Positions 1 to 11,369 of a stretch of DNA of 64,000 bases are shown piece by piece. Origin of the DNA: Microthyrium microscopicum (Eukaryota > Ascomycota > Dothideomycetes > Microthyriales > Microthyriaceae). Each line of letters begins with the position of its first letter. Position 1 is the first letter of the stretch. Position numbers and translations under genes: made by a program. The stretch is taken from the NCBI GenBank assembly GCA_010405405.1, contig MU004230.1, forward strand, positions 1,075,744 through 1,139,743, given 5' to 3'. The notes under the pieces were generated by a model that saw nothing but the letters and a program-made list of their open reading frames with translations, did no database searches and had not been told where the DNA came from.

Positions 1-445
1 TCTCTTGTTAGCCGCAAATATAGCAGTTTCTGAACTCTTGGAGACTTGGAGGAAGAAAGCGGGCAAGGCTGAGATAGACCGTGAGTGGAGAACGACGTCA
101 TGGACTGATGTGATTGGATGCTGGAATTTGGCAGTGAAATTGATGCCAAGACTTCAAATCTGGGCGACTGGGATGCTCCTACTTCATCTGAAAAAGGCTG
201 CCCCGTGCTTGGTTGCTCGTGTTGTTGCACAGTTGGTTACGCTACTCGCCAGACTCTTTTGCATCAACATCTCTCCAGGCTCCCACTTTCTACGATCCTC
301 CTCGACTCAACCGCTCGCCATTATATTGCCTTGTCTGCTTCAGTTCTTGATTTTCCTGCCATTGTCTTTTGGTCCTAAACCCCCCAAGCCAACAAAGTGA
401 CGTTGGTGACGAAGCTTCTTGGAACCGCATATATCTCCACCCATC
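1..445. other. Upstream region of vps1
   Basis: Non-coding as far as I can see. An open frame of about 130 codons (5-400) begins with TTG, has no family resemblance and ends just before the vps1 start, so I read this as promoter and 5' leader of the dynamin gene. A pyrimidine-rich stretch precedes the start codon, as is common in fungal leaders. Confidence 0.5.
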
Positions 446-2963
446 ATGACGAGTTTGGGAGAAGATCTATTGCATATTGTCAACAAGCTACAGGATCTTG
501 TTTTCAATACCATAGGCAATGATTCCCTCGATCTCCCTCAAATCGTCGTTGTCGGCTCTCAATCCTCCGGAAAATCTTCCGTGCTAGAAAACATCGTCGG
601 TCGCGACTTTCTACCTCGAGGCAGCGGAATCGTTACGAGACGGCCTCTTATACTTCAGCTCATCAATGTCCCATCCGAAGATGATGTTTCTGGTGAAGCC
701 GCGATCCCTCACACTCCTGCCAGTGTAGCAACTCAACAAGAATGGGCCGAGTTCCATCACGTTCCTGGCCGGCGGTGGTATGATTTCAGCGAAATAAAGC
801 GAGAAATTGAAGCGGAAACTGCGCGCATTGCCGGGAACAACAAGGGAATCAACAGACAACCTATAAATCTCAAAATATACTCTCCTCATGTCCTTAGTCT
901 GACATTGGTGGATCTTCCGGGCTTGACAAAGGTTTGTTGATTCGCACCTGTTCAATTCATGAGCTAAATATTTTAGGTTCCAATTGGCGACCAGCCTGGC
1001 GACATTGAAAAACAAACCCGAAATCTCATCACCGAGTACATTGCGAAACCCAACAGTATCATTCTCGCCGTGTCTCCTGCAAACGTTGATCTCGTCAACT
1101 CTGAGGCTTTAAAACTTGCTCGACATGTTGATCCTATGGGCAAGCGGACAATTGGCGTACTCACCAAGATCGATCTCATGGACCATGGCACAAATGCCAT
1201 GGACATTCTTTCTGGTCGCGTTTATCCCTTGAAGCTGGGATTTATTGGGGTGGTCAATCGGTCGCAGCAAGATATCTCGGGCAACAAATCTCTTTCTGAT
1301 GCTCTACAATCGGAACGAGATTTTTTCAAGCACCACCCAGCATATCGGAATATGGCGAATCGATGTGGCACTCAATTTCTGGCCCGAACTTTGAATACTA
1401 CGTTAATGACCCACATTCGGGAGCGTCTGCCGGACATTAAGGCTCGGCTTAACACACTCATGGGCCAAACTCAACAAGAACTGGCTAGCTATGGAGATGC
1501 CGCATTCACCGGTAAAGAGCATAGGGGTTCTCTCGTTCTACAATTGATGACCAGATTTGCGTCATCTTTCATCGCCTCCATTGACGGTACATCTTTTGAG
1601 TTTACTACAAAAGAACTGTGTGGTGGAGCAAGAATATACTATATCTTCAATTCTGTGTTCGGAAACTCATTGGAAACCATCGATCCCACTCAAAACCTTT
1701 CTGTTTCTGACATCCGGACCGCAATCCGCAATTCGACTGGTCCTCGCCCAAGTCTCTTCGTCCCAGAAATGGCTTTTGATCTCCTCGTCAAGCCTCAGAT
1801 CAAGCTACTTGAGATACCAAGTCAGCGATGTGTGGAGTTAGTCTACGAAGAGTTGATAAAGATTGGGCATACCTGCGGCTCGACAGAGCTCAGTAGATAT
1901 CCACGACTACAGGGCAAACTAATTGAGGTGGTGTCCGACTTATTACGAGAACGCCTGGGCCCATGCTCTCACTACGTCGAGTCGTTGATTTCAATCCAGC
2001 GCGCGTACATCAATACCAATCATCCTAATTTCCTGGGCGCGGCCGCTGCCATGTCCTCCGTGATCAGCGATAAACAAGATCGTGAGAAGAAGGCCATTCT
2101 CGCTGACGAAAGAAAAAAGCGCGACAGACGGCGTCAAAAAGAGCTCAATGGTCTGAACGGAGTGGAAACTCCAGAAGAGGAAGAAGATGCTGATTTAGGC
2201 GCCGATAAGAGCCGAGCGCTTCCGATAAGAAATAGCAAAGCCAGTAGAAGCATGTCGCCAGCAGTCGGCAATAGAGCCCTTAATGGATCTCACGCTCTCA
2301 TGAGTCCCGGTCGAGAAAGCGGCATGGCGGGAGGACAAGCACACTCTGCTCGTGATAGTTTTTTGAACTACTTCTTTGGAAAGGAAGGCGGACCTCACGG
2401 ATCACTTCCAAATGTCTTATCCCCTAGCATGAACGAGCGACCAGGCAGTAGGCATGTTAGCAACAACATCGAGCCAAGTTTCGCCAATAGCATTCGTAGA
2501 GGCGACACTAGGGTGCAGGAGCGAACGATCTCCGAGTCCGTTACAGATTATGGCGAATATAACCAACCAGATTCCATCATGGTAAGTACCACTCATATCC
2601 AGAAACCGCATTGCAAGGATTACAAACTGACTCGATTTTGTTTAGCCTTGGGACCACGAAACAACTCCAGCGTTAACGGAGCGCGAGGCGCTAGAGACAG
2701 AACTGATTCGTCGATTAATATCATCGTATTTCAACATCGTCCGGGAATCGATCGCCGACCAAGTCCCCAAGGCCATCATGCATTTATTGGTCAACTTCTC
2801 GAAGGACGTTGTTCAAAACCGATTGGTCTCATCGCTCTACAAGGAGAACTTGTTTGAAGAGCTGCTGTACGAAGATGATACAATCAAGGCCGAGCGTGAA
2901 AAGTGCGAGAAGCTTCTCAGCACGTACAAGGAAGCGGCAAAGATTGTTGGCGAAGTGTTGTAA
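446..2963 (+). CDS. vps1: Dynamin-like GTPase Vps1
   Basis: Large GTPase of the dynamin family that drives membrane scission in Golgi-to-vacuole and peroxisome traffic. Exons 446-931, 977-2581 and 2646-2963 join to about 802 residues. The N-terminal G domain is visible: P-loop [16 protein letters not shown] (G3) and the TKIDLMD G4 motif. The stalk/middle domain follows, then a low-complexity basic and Ser-rich insert (about residues 530-690), and a GTPase effector domain ending in [17 protein letters not shown]. The protein is about 100 residues longer than yeast Vps1 because of the insert. There is no PH or proline-rich domain, as expected for Vps1 rather than endocytic dynamin. The ATG at 446 gives the family N-terminus; the frame before it begins with a non-ATG codon. 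The gene converges on the SmG gene. Confidence 0.95.
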
Positions 2964-3365
2964 CGAAATCAACTAGAGACGAATGATGGGTCAAACAGTG
3001 TACAAAATCGGCGGGCTGGAATGCCTTTATTTCTTTTGGGTCTCAACTCAATCTGGCTTGCAAAGGGCTCTGTTACATTACGCTTTCTTGTGGCTACTAG
3101 TCATGGATATTCATCAGCAACTCAGCTGCTCATGTAGAATATTGAATCTCATTTCCTCTTATCCCAGACAAACCATTTGCACATGGACTCTTGACCAAGT
3201 CGCGATCTGAATTGGTCTTTGCTTTAAGTCTTTCGTGACAATCTGCGGTCTAACCGATGATAACAGTAACGTCGTCCATCGAAGATGAGCTTTGCGGAGG
3301 TAGCGTAGAAAGCTAGGCCGAGCTTCGTAATATCTTTTGAGCAGCATGAACATTTCAGAGCATTT
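2964..3365. other. Convergent 3' region vps1 / SmG
   Basis: About 400 bp between two converging stop codons. I see no further gene. It presumably holds both 3' UTRs and polyadenylation signals. Confidence 0.4.
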
Positions 3366-3783
3366 TCATCTGTGGCCACGCTCATCATCGCCGCCTCGGC
3401 CTCCTCCACCACCACCGCCACCTCCGATTCTCTCAAGTGCTTCCAGCATTACGACAGAGTTGCCGCGAATGACCTATTAAAAGATCAGTGATGTATAACA
3501 AGTTCTGTCATCAGCAACTTACCACCATCCCGATTTGAACCTTGTCGCCATTGGCCTTTTCCTCGACAGCTTCGTCTAGAACAATATTCAGAAAGACCTG
3601 CGGTTTGATTAGTTGCTGGAAGACATGCTAATAATATGATTTGCAAAAGAGGAAACAGTTGGGCGGTGTGCTTGTACTTACGTCGTATCCGCGCAGTATT
3701 CCAATGACTTTGCGGCTTCCATTTAGTTGAACGAAGAGGCGCTTCTCGAGGTATTTTTTGAGTTCAGGCTGAGGGGGTGCCAT
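3366..3783 (-). CDS. Small nuclear ribonucleoprotein SmG
   Basis: Sm-fold subunit of the heptameric Sm ring on spliceosomal snRNAs. Reading on the minus strand, exons 3682-3783, 3523-3597 and 3366-3473 join in phase 0 to 94 residues. The product begins [20 protein letters not shown]. Sm motif 1 includes [14 protein letters not shown] and [10 protein letters not shown]. Sm motif 2 is [17 protein letters not shown], the IRGNS signature of the Sm/LSm family. Yeast and human SmG have about 76 residues; here a C-terminal tail of nine glycines followed by [10 protein letters not shown] is added. All introns are GT-AG. The start lies close to a shared upstream region with rev3. The assignment to SmG rather than LSm7 rests on the [14 protein letters not shown] start and is fairly firm. 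Confidence 0.92.
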
Positions 3784-4168
3784 GGTGGGTGTATTTGTTG
3801 ATGGAGTTTATTCTGAAATGCGCTGCGAAATAGAATTATTCTTTGGCTTGGAAGTTAGGCGACAAAGATGGCAGGAGTGCACGGGACTAATACAAAGCGC
3901 TAGTATGTTCTGGGTGTGTATATTTCAATGCTAGCCTTGGCGCGAGGCGCGTCAACTGTTCTTAGAGCCTCAACCTCTCGTGTTTTGGCGTTCAATCTTC
4001 ACCTCTAAATATGCACGACTTCCTTAATTATTGATGTATTTACCTTTTGGTGGGCACGTTGCCCCGCTTCCTCAGGTCTCTATCTCGTTTTCCTAATTAT
4101 AGTTTGTCCTACCAATTTCAATTACCACCGCGTCGAGTATTGGCGCGAACAGAGCAGAATGCCTAACG
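3784..4168. promoter_or_regulatory. Divergent intergenic region SmG / rev3
   Basis: A 385 bp gap between two divergent start codons, so it must carry both promoters. I see no clear TATA box or other named site. Confidence 0.5.
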
Positions 4169-7100
4169 ATGGAGACGACTGACTCTCCCAAATCGTTTCG
4201 ATTCCGCTTAAATTGCATAGATCAATACCAGGCGACACCAAGCTGGTTGGATCCCGATTTAGCGACTGTTGGTCAATTCGATGCGCCAACAGTCCCAGTT
4301 ATACGCATCTTTGGAGCCACAGAGACAGGCCAGAAAGTGTGTGCCCATATCCATGGCGCATTGCCATATTTATATGTGGCGTATAATGGTAGTATTGAGG
4401 TAGATCAAGGTAAGATGGCTTTTCTAGAACCGACAGGTAAATTTCTCACGATTCATATAGTGAAAACTTATATACAAACTTTTGCAACCTCCACCGATCA
4501 TGCTCTGGCCCTTTCTTATCGTCACGACGCCTACCAAAAGCGGCCGAAGAGTTATGTTGCGCACATATCGCTTGTAAAAGGTGTACCTTTTTATGGCTAT
4601 CATGTTGGATATCGTCATTTTCTCAAGGTTTATCTCCGCAACCCAGCCAATATGACCCGGCTTGCAGACCTTCTTGGTCAAGGAGCGATTCTATCTCGAC
4701 CAATGCAACCATTCGAAAGTCACTTGCAGTATCTACTCCAATGGATGTGCGACTACAATCTCTATGGTTGCGGGCTGATTGTGTGTAAGAAAGCTTTGTT
4801 TCGCCAGCCATTTCCAGAATCAGTGGACCCTCGGTCCTATATTGGAGCGCGGGAGCTGGATCCTGTTCTTGACTCTCTTGACTTCCCACGCCAATCGCAT
4901 TGTGCGATTGAGGTTGACATTCAAGTCCAAGACATTCTGAATCGATTTGATGTACAGCAACGCAACATACACCAAGACTTTAAAGAGCGTCTGCTCAAAA
5001 CAGGTCCAACTGACAAGTTCGTTCCTTCTATGGCCGATCTTTGGCGCGACGAAACCATCCGGCGCAAGAAAAGACTGGGCCTGAATTCCATGGATCCTAG
5101 TCCTTTCCCTCCGGAAGCATTAGCTACCATGAGTGCAGACTCTCGATTGACTAGAGGCAACTGGGTACACGAAGAAGAACATCTTGCGACTATAGACAAC
5201 ATCATCGAGGCTGAAAGAAAGTCAGAGAAACCAACCTTTGAAAGTTTCCTTCAATCGCAATTGAGAGACAGCAGCGCCAAATCGGTCTACGACAGTGTAG
5301 AGGACCTCTACACGGGCAATATTGCTTCCTCTTTGTTCTACCAGTCTATCCACCAGCAAAACAAAGCGGCAACTCAGCCTAATGTAGACGAGAACGCTAT
5401 AGGAGAACTGAACGACGTTCTAAACAACGAGGCACCCCAAGAAGAACCGGTCAATATATTAGCTGATGATGTCAAACCTATTGCATTGGTGTCGCGGAGT
5501 AAGTCAGGTATCAGCGAGGTTGGTGGGGAGTCTAATCACACCCATACGCGCCCACAAGACAACGCAAAAGCGGCTACACAGTTATCGCAGGCCAGTATCA
5601 AGGCTAGCGGAACATCAAAACAGCGTGTCGTCTCCTTTGCTGTGACAAAGCCCAATTCAGGACAGTCGCCAGTCGAGAGAACCCCCTTGAAGCGCCATAA
5701 TTCTCTGCCTGAGCTAGATCAACGGCCAAGCAAGATTGTGCGAATATTTCCTTCAACAATGGACGTGGGAGGCAAGCTTCAGATTCAGCCCGAGCCGGTT
5801 CAATCTCAAGATGCTACTTTCCCCAAATGTGCTCACTTGAAGCTCGCTCCCGGTGCGAGGCTCATGCTCTTCCATCGGCCATCACCTTCACCAAGCAGTA
5901 TCACGTCCAAACAGTTTGAAATGGACCCCACAGCAACGAAGTACAAGGCCGCGTTCTACAGCGTAGCCTCTGATGCGAAGGATCAGCCGAACGTCCGACC
6001 TGTAGAGCCACTATATGACGGGTTTTCTGATCTGGATGTCGGTCGTAAGGTGCATGAACTAAATGTGCTCATCGGTTCCGCAACGGAAGACCAAGCCAAA
6101 TCAGACAAATCAGAGAGTCGGAAACGGAAGAGCGACGATAGCTCATTTAGGTGCTGGCAAATTGGTAAACCACCGCCGTCAGTTGCTTTTGTGAACAAAT
6201 GGGTTCTCAAAAAGGAAGCAAACCACCAGCTACTTACCAAGGCGCCTCAAACCCTAAACCCGCCGGTCAAAATCAAAGAGCCAAAAGCCAAGAACAAGTC
6301 CAAAGGAAAGAAAAAAGCCAAATCTAAAGCGAAAGCTTCCAAAAAGAAACAGCCAGCGAATGGGCACTCAAGTCACAAACAGGGTACCCAATACATGAGC
6401 GTGATGAGCCTGGAAGTTCACGTACGAACACGAAAAGACTTGGTTCCCGACCCGGCGGAAGATGAAATATGCTGCATATTCTGGAGTGTCCAGATGGAAG
6501 CCGCCAGCACTCAACTTCGGAGCGGTATAATCATGGTTGTTTCTGAAGATGAGTCATCAGCTCAATTTGAGCGGCTTGTAGGCGCTGAGATTCACTATGA
6601 AACATCTGAACTTGATGCTATCAATAATTTGGTCGACATCGTCCGCGATATAGATCCTGACATTCTATGTGGCTTCGAAGTCCAAAAGTCAAGTTGGGGA
6701 TATCTCATTGAACGTGCGCGCCTCAAGTTTGAATTTGAGGTCTGCGATGAGCTATCTCGAGTCAATTTTGGTTCCAAGGGACGTTTCGGCAAAGATGTTG
6801 ACAGATGGGGATATACCAAAACTTCAGCTATACGCATAACTGGTCGGCATATGATCAACATTTGGAGAGCCATGAGAAGCGAATTGAACTTACTCCAGTA
6901 CACGATGGAAAATGTTGTGTTCCGCGTGCTGCACAAACGCATTCCGCACTACAGTTTTGAAACTTTGTCGAGGTGGTTCGAAGAGTGTCCTCTCCGAGAT
7001 GTTGCCAAAGTCCTCAATTATTTCCTCCAAAGGACTCAATTGAATCTGCATCTTCTTGGAGGAGTTGATCTAGTGGCCAAAACGAGTGAGCAGGCACGCC

Positions 7101-9061
7101 TTCTGGGTGTCGACTTCTTCTCGGTCATTTCCAGAGGCTCCCAATTCAAAGTCGAGTCGTTGATGTTCCGAATTGCAAAGCCTGAGAGTTATGTTCTCGT
7201 CTCTCCCAGCAGGAAACAAGTCGGTCAGCAAAACGCGTTGGAATGCCTACCATTGGTCATGGAACCTCAAAGCAACTTCTACAACTATCCTGTCCTAGTC
7301 CTTGATTTTCAGAGCTTATATCCCAGTATCATGATCGCGTATAACTACTGTTACTCGACATGCCTGGGACGTGTCTCAAGCTGGCGAGGTCAGAACAAGA
7401 TGGGCTTCACAGAATATGACAGAGAGTCTGGTATATTAGAGTTGCTTGGCGATCAGGTCAACGTCGCTCCCAATGGAATGATATACGTTCGTCCAGAAGT
7501 CCGGAGGAGCCTGCTGGCCAAGATGTTGACCGAGATTCTCGAGACAAGAGTGATGGTCAAAAGTGGCATGAAAGAAGACAAGAAGGACCGCGCTCTGCAG
7601 CGACTGTTGAACAACAGACAGCTTGCATTGAAACTCATTGCAAATGTTACATATGGCTATACATCGGCGTCTTTCAGCGGAAGATTGCCATGTGCAGAGA
7701 TTGCCGACAGCATTGTGCAGTCTGGCCGCGAAACTCTCGAAAGAGCCATAGCAATCATTCATGCAGAGGAGAGATGGGGCGCCGAGGTTGTCTACGGCGA
7801 CACCGACTCACTGTTCGTTCACTTGAAGGGCAAGTCGCGAGAAGAAGCATTTAAGATCGGGAAAGATATCGCTGACACTATCACGAAAGCCAACCCACGG
7901 CCAATGAAGCTCAAGTTTGAAAAGGTATACCACCCATGCGTTCTATTGGCAAAGAAACGATATGTCGGTTACAAATATGAGCATCCTGGTCAGCAAAAGC
8001 CGGAATTCGACGCCAAAGGCATTGAAACTGTTCGCCGAGATGGAACGCCATGTGAACAACGCATTGAAGAAAAATCTTTGAGGCTGTTGTTCAGAACCCG
8101 AGATCTCAGTCGAGTCAAAGCATACTTCCAAAAAGAATGCTCCAAGATCATGATCGGCCAAATCAGCATTCAGGACCACATTTTCTCTCGCGAGGTAAAA
8201 CTGGGTTCATACTCCGAAAAAGGCCCTCCTCCCCCTGGCGCCCTCATTTCCACCCGCAAAATGCAGGACGACCCGCGAAAGGAGCCGCAATATGGGGAAC
8301 GTGTGCCATTTGTCGTCATTGCGGGTCCTCCTGGCTCCCGACTCATGGATCGATGTGTTGACCCCGACGTCTTGCTTCACGACGACCAGGTTGAGCTTGA
8401 TGCAGACTACTATATCTCCAAGAACCTGATACCACCCTTGCACCGGATCTTTTCCCTCGTTGGCGCAAATGTGAAGGGCTGGTACGACGAGATGCCCAAA
8501 ATACAAAAGTTGCGAGCTCTTCAGCTTGACCCAATTAGTGATGGAGATTCTGCACCTGAAGAAAATGTGACCGGCAAAAAAGCTCTCGAAGCCTATATGA
8601 ATGAAAAGTGCTGTTTTATTTGCTCAGCGCAATTCTCAATGTTCGACGACATGGATGATGTATCAGACTCTTCAGACAACGAGGCAACTGACGACGAGGA
8701 TACAAGAGGATGTGAATCAAAGCAAACAAATAACGATGCTATCACCGATGACGAGCGCTACAGCTTCAAAAACCTTGAAGGAGTTATTTGCAAAGACTGT
8801 ATGCGTAATATACCTGCATCTACGCATCTGCTGTATACTCAACAAGCAGCTCAGGAAACAAAGGTCAAACAGATCGACAGCCTTTGCCAGCACTGCGCTA
8901 GGCTGGATCACGGCGAATCCGTTGAATGTGATAGTAGAGATTGCCCTGTCTACTATGTCCGGACCAAGGAGACAAGTAATCTCAGGTCACTCCGCACTAA
9001 GGTACAGGTTCTGATGCGCAAGGTACGATCGGATGGGAATGGTAATGATGAGCTCTTTTGA
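4169..9061 (+). CDS. rev3: DNA polymerase zeta catalytic subunit Rev3
   Basis: B-family polymerase for translesion DNA synthesis and mutagenic bypass. The frame is open over 1,630 codons from the ATG at 4169. The N-terminal block begins FRFRLNCIDQYQATPSW, as in Rev3. A long polar, Lys-rich linker follows (about residues 300-760), then the exonuclease-like region and the polymerase motifs: DFQSLYPSIMIAYNYCYST (motif A), KLIANVTYGYTSASFSGRLP (motif B) and YGDTDS (motif C). Two C-terminal cysteine clusters follow: CCFIC...CKDC (CysA) and CQHC...CDSRDC (CysB, the likely iron-sulfur site for Rev7/Pol31 docking). A 51-nt intron is almost certainly present at 4410-4460 (GTAAGA...CATATAG). It has no stop and length 3n, so the open frame hides it. 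Removing it restores the family spacing before STDHALALSYR and gives 1,613 residues. Confidence 0.96.
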   Translation: METTDSPKSFRFRLNCIDQYQATPSWLDPDLATVGQFDAPTVPVIRIFGATETGQKVCAHIHGALPYLYVAYNGSIEVDQGKMAFLEPTGKFLTIHIVKTYIQTFATSTDHALALSYRHDAYQKRPKSYVAHISLVKGVPFYGYHVGYRHFLKVYLRNPANMTRLADLLGQGAILSRPMQPFESHLQYLLQWMCDYNLYGCGLIVCKKALFRQPFPESVDPRSYIGARELDPVLDSLDFPRQSHCAIEVDIQVQDILNRFDVQQRNIHQDFKERLLKTGPTDKFVPSMADLWRDETIRRKKRLGLNSMDPSPFPPEALATMSADSRLTRGNWVHEEEHLATIDNIIEAERKSEKPTFESFLQSQLRDSSAKSVYDSVEDLYTGNIASSLFYQSIHQQNKAATQPNVDENAIGELNDVLNNEAPQEEPVNILADDVKPIALVSRSKSGISEVGGESNHTHTRPQDNAKAATQLSQASIKASGTSKQRVVSFAVTKPNSGQSPVERTPLKRHNSLPELDQRPSKIVRIFPSTMDVGGKLQIQPEPVQSQDATFPKCAHLKLAPGARLMLFHRPSPSPSSITSKQFEMDPTATKYKAAFYSVASDAKDQPNVRPVEPLYDGFSDLDVGRKVHELNVLIGSATEDQAKSDKSESRKRKSDDSSFRCWQIGKPPPSVAFVNKWVLKKEANHQLLTKAPQTLNPPVKIKEPKAKNKSKGKKKAKSKAKASKKKQPANGHSSHKQGTQYMSVMSLEVHVRTRKDLVPDPAEDEICCIFWSVQMEAASTQLRSGIIMVVSEDESSAQFERLVGAEIHYETSELDAINNLVDIVRDIDPDILCGFEVQKSSWGYLIERARLKFEFEVCDELSRVNFGSKGRFGKDVDRWGYTKTSAIRITGRHMINIWRAMRSELNLLQYTMENVVFRVLHKRIPHYSFETLSRWFEECPLRDVAKVLNYFLQRTQLNLHLLGGVDLVAKTSEQARLLGVDFFSVISRGSQFKVESLMFRIAKPESYVLVSPSRKQVGQQNALECLPLVMEPQSNFYNYPVLVLDFQSLYPSIMIAYNYCYSTCLGRVSSWRGQNKMGFTEYDRESGILELLGDQVNVAPNGMIYVRPEVRRSLLAKMLTEILETRVMVKSGMKEDKKDRALQRLLNNRQLALKLIANVTYGYTSASFSGRLPCAEIADSIVQSGRETLERAIAIIHAEERWGAEVVYGDTDSLFVHLKGKSREEAFKIGKDIADTITKANPRPMKLKFEKVYHPCVLLAKKRYVGYKYEHPGQQKPEFDAKGIETVRRDGTPCEQRIEEKSLRLLFRTRDLSRVKAYFQKECSKIMIGQISIQDHIFSREVKLGSYSEKGPPPPGALISTRKMQDDPRKEPQYGERVPFVVIAGPPGSRLMDRCVDPDVLLHDDQVELDADYYISKNLIPPLHRIFSLVGANVKGWYDEMPKIQKLRALQLDPISDGDSAPEENVTGKKALEAYMNEKCCFICSAQFSMFDDMDDVSDSSDNEATDDEDTRGCESKQTNNDAITDDERYSFKNLEGVICKDCMRNIPASTHLLYTQQAAQETKVKQIDSLCQHCARLDHGESVECDSRDCPVYYVRTKETSNLRSLRTKVQVLMRKVRSDGNGNDELF

Positions 9062-9182
9062 ATAATGCTAAGGCTATGTTGGGATTTAATGATGCATAAT
9101 GATACCCAGGTTCTTTTAGGGATGCATTGGCTGGTATGCCAGGTTTTTCTTCTCAGTATCAGTAAGAATATTTTCGAGGCGC

Positions 9183-11369
9183 TCAGGCTGTTGCCTTCGC
9201 ACTCTCAACAATCTTTATCCGTCCCTCTAAGCGAGGTGCTATAGCTTTTGTCCAATCTATTGACATTTCACTCTCGTCCAACGAGTCGCAGGTTTCCGAG
9301 TGCTCAACCAGGCCAGCCAAACGGCGCCATTTTCGTACGACTTTGCGTGCCAGCATCAGTTTCTGTTCACGCCTTTCACCCGAGGATCCCAACTTCTCAT
9401 TTTTCAAGTCCTTCTCCGAAGCGTAGCCTTCACTGTCGTAGCCTGATAGGTCTTCCGCTGAAGAAGTCTCCGAACTTTGGTATATGCCGGTCTTCTGAAT
9501 TGCTCGCCGCGCTGCCTCAACAGCGCCGGACCGGCCACTCGACTGCTTGGGTGGCTCAACCACCGCACAACTGGACTGAATCAATCCCTGGTTGACGTTA
9601 TCCCAGTGCTTCAGATGTTCAGTACTAAACATCTTCCAACGACCAAGGACCTTGAGGCTCATAAAGTACTGCCTCAGAATTGTCGAAATGAGCACACCAT
9701 TCTCTTCATTGACGATTTGATCCTCTGGAGGAACCATGAGTGATTCGAAACCATCTTTTCCTCGCGCCATATAATCTCGGGTAGTCAGTTTGTACCTTCG
9801 CTTTGGGTCGAGGGGTTCTCCAGCTACGGAGACATCCATAATGCGGGACTCGACAGGCTTGGATGGATCAAAGGTAAATGTGATGTTTGAAACTTGGGGA
9901 AAGCGTCCTTCCAAAGCTGGATGCTGGCTGACACTATTTTGCAGCGCGAGCAAAAGTTGCTCTCCAGTGACCATGATAACTACTACTGGGTCCTCAAATG
10001 GGAAGCTATAGATGTTAGCAAACGTTCTGAATTATTCACTTAGGTACCATGCTATTGATTAGCCAAGGGGCACGTTTCTCGCAATATGCAAATACCAAAC
10101 CAACTCCATGCCTCTGTGAATCATGCCTCATCGCAGAGTTGTGGCTTGCTTGGTGCCGAAATGGTATGGGATGTTCTGTGACTTACCAGTTCATAATGTC
10201 CTTCATTTTTATGATTCCTGGTGGGTAAATTTGATCTCCACGTATAGTACCAGAAGCCATTATACAAGCATCGCTGTCATAATAATACCTCATCAAATCA
10301 CAGACGAAGTTCCCCATGTTGCTTTCCTTGGTGCGGACTGTGACGAACCGCGCGTCGAGAGGTGCGAGAGTATACCCAATAGGTTGCTCAAGTCGTGCCT
10401 TAAGTGTTTTGGTGAGCTTGCCCACATTCGACAGCGCTGTTGCGTCCTCCTGAATACTCGACACCACATCTCGTCGGGTAACTCGAAGCTTCCATGCTTT
10501 TCCTTCCGAGTTGCGCCAACATTCAATATAACTTAGTTGCTTGAAGTCTGTACCTGACCGGAGGACTTGAACGCCATTGATGCAGTTATGACTATAGAAG
10601 TGATCATGGCCTCCGAGAACAATATCCAGGACATCGCTACCCGTTTTCTGCGCTAGTTTGTTGTCATTCGGCTCTCGTTGGTGAGTGAGAGCTATTATGA
10701 TGTCTGCCCCCTGGCTTTTGAGTTCCGGAACGAGCTTCTTTGCAGTCTCGCTAACGGATCGATACTCTAGATTAGGTGGTAGAGAGTTGACTGTGGCTAG
10801 CCACTCCCTCTCTCCAAGGCCAATCACACCTAATCTGATGCCATTCGAAGAAGTCAGCATCTTGGTAGGCAGAGCATTCCCTAATGGAACATTGTCGCCC
10901 AAGGATTTGTCCAGGATGTTGGCAAGCAACCAAGGAAATTTGCACTTAGAGGCCAAATTCTGAAATTGAGGAACTCCAAAATCGAGATCATGGTTCTACA
11001 ACGAAGTTAGTTGATCGCTCTTGGGGCAATTGACAGGCGAACATAACATACTCCAATACAAGCAACATCGGTCCCAATATCGTTTAGAATTTGGACCATA
11101 TGTGCGCCTTTTGTGATGGTGGACTCCAAACTTGGATTGAATGCATCGCCAGAAAAGAAAGTTAGCAAGTCTGGCTGGCCTTTGAATTTTGGATCATGTC
11201 GATAGTAATTGATGAGAGTTTGAAAGCGGCTGATACCTCCAACCGGCTCGGAAGATGAGCTATCGACATGGTAAACATCATTATAATGCAGAAGACGGAG
11301 GTCAGGAAGTGAGTCTGGAAGGGAAGGTGATTCGAAGGTTATTGATTCGCCTTCGGCAAGTGGTGGCAT
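9183..11369 (-). CDS. 5'-nucleotidase / UshA-family metallophosphoesterase
   Basis: Calcineurin-like phosphoesterase fused to a 5'-nucleotidase C-terminal domain. Minus-strand exons 11052-11369, 10187-10995 and 9183-10005 join to 649 residues. Metal-site motifs in order: LRLLHYNDVYHVD, FFSGDAFNP, GNHDLDFG (created exactly at the first splice junction), ALTHQREPND and LGGHDHFYSH. The nucleotide-binding domain starts around residue 320 and includes TVRTKESNMGNFVCDLMR and the spliced NCFPFEDPVVVI block. A polar C-terminal tail of about 150 residues contains SSAEDLSGYDSEGYASEKD. I see no signal peptide, unlike secreted 5'-nucleotidases, so it is probably cytoplasmic; the substrate cannot be read from the sequence. 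The gene converges on rev3 with only about 120 bp between stops. Confidence 0.9.

Noticed and set aside
5-400. Long open frame at the left edge
   Set aside because: It begins with TTG, overlaps the leader of vps1, has two competing frames and no family resemblance.
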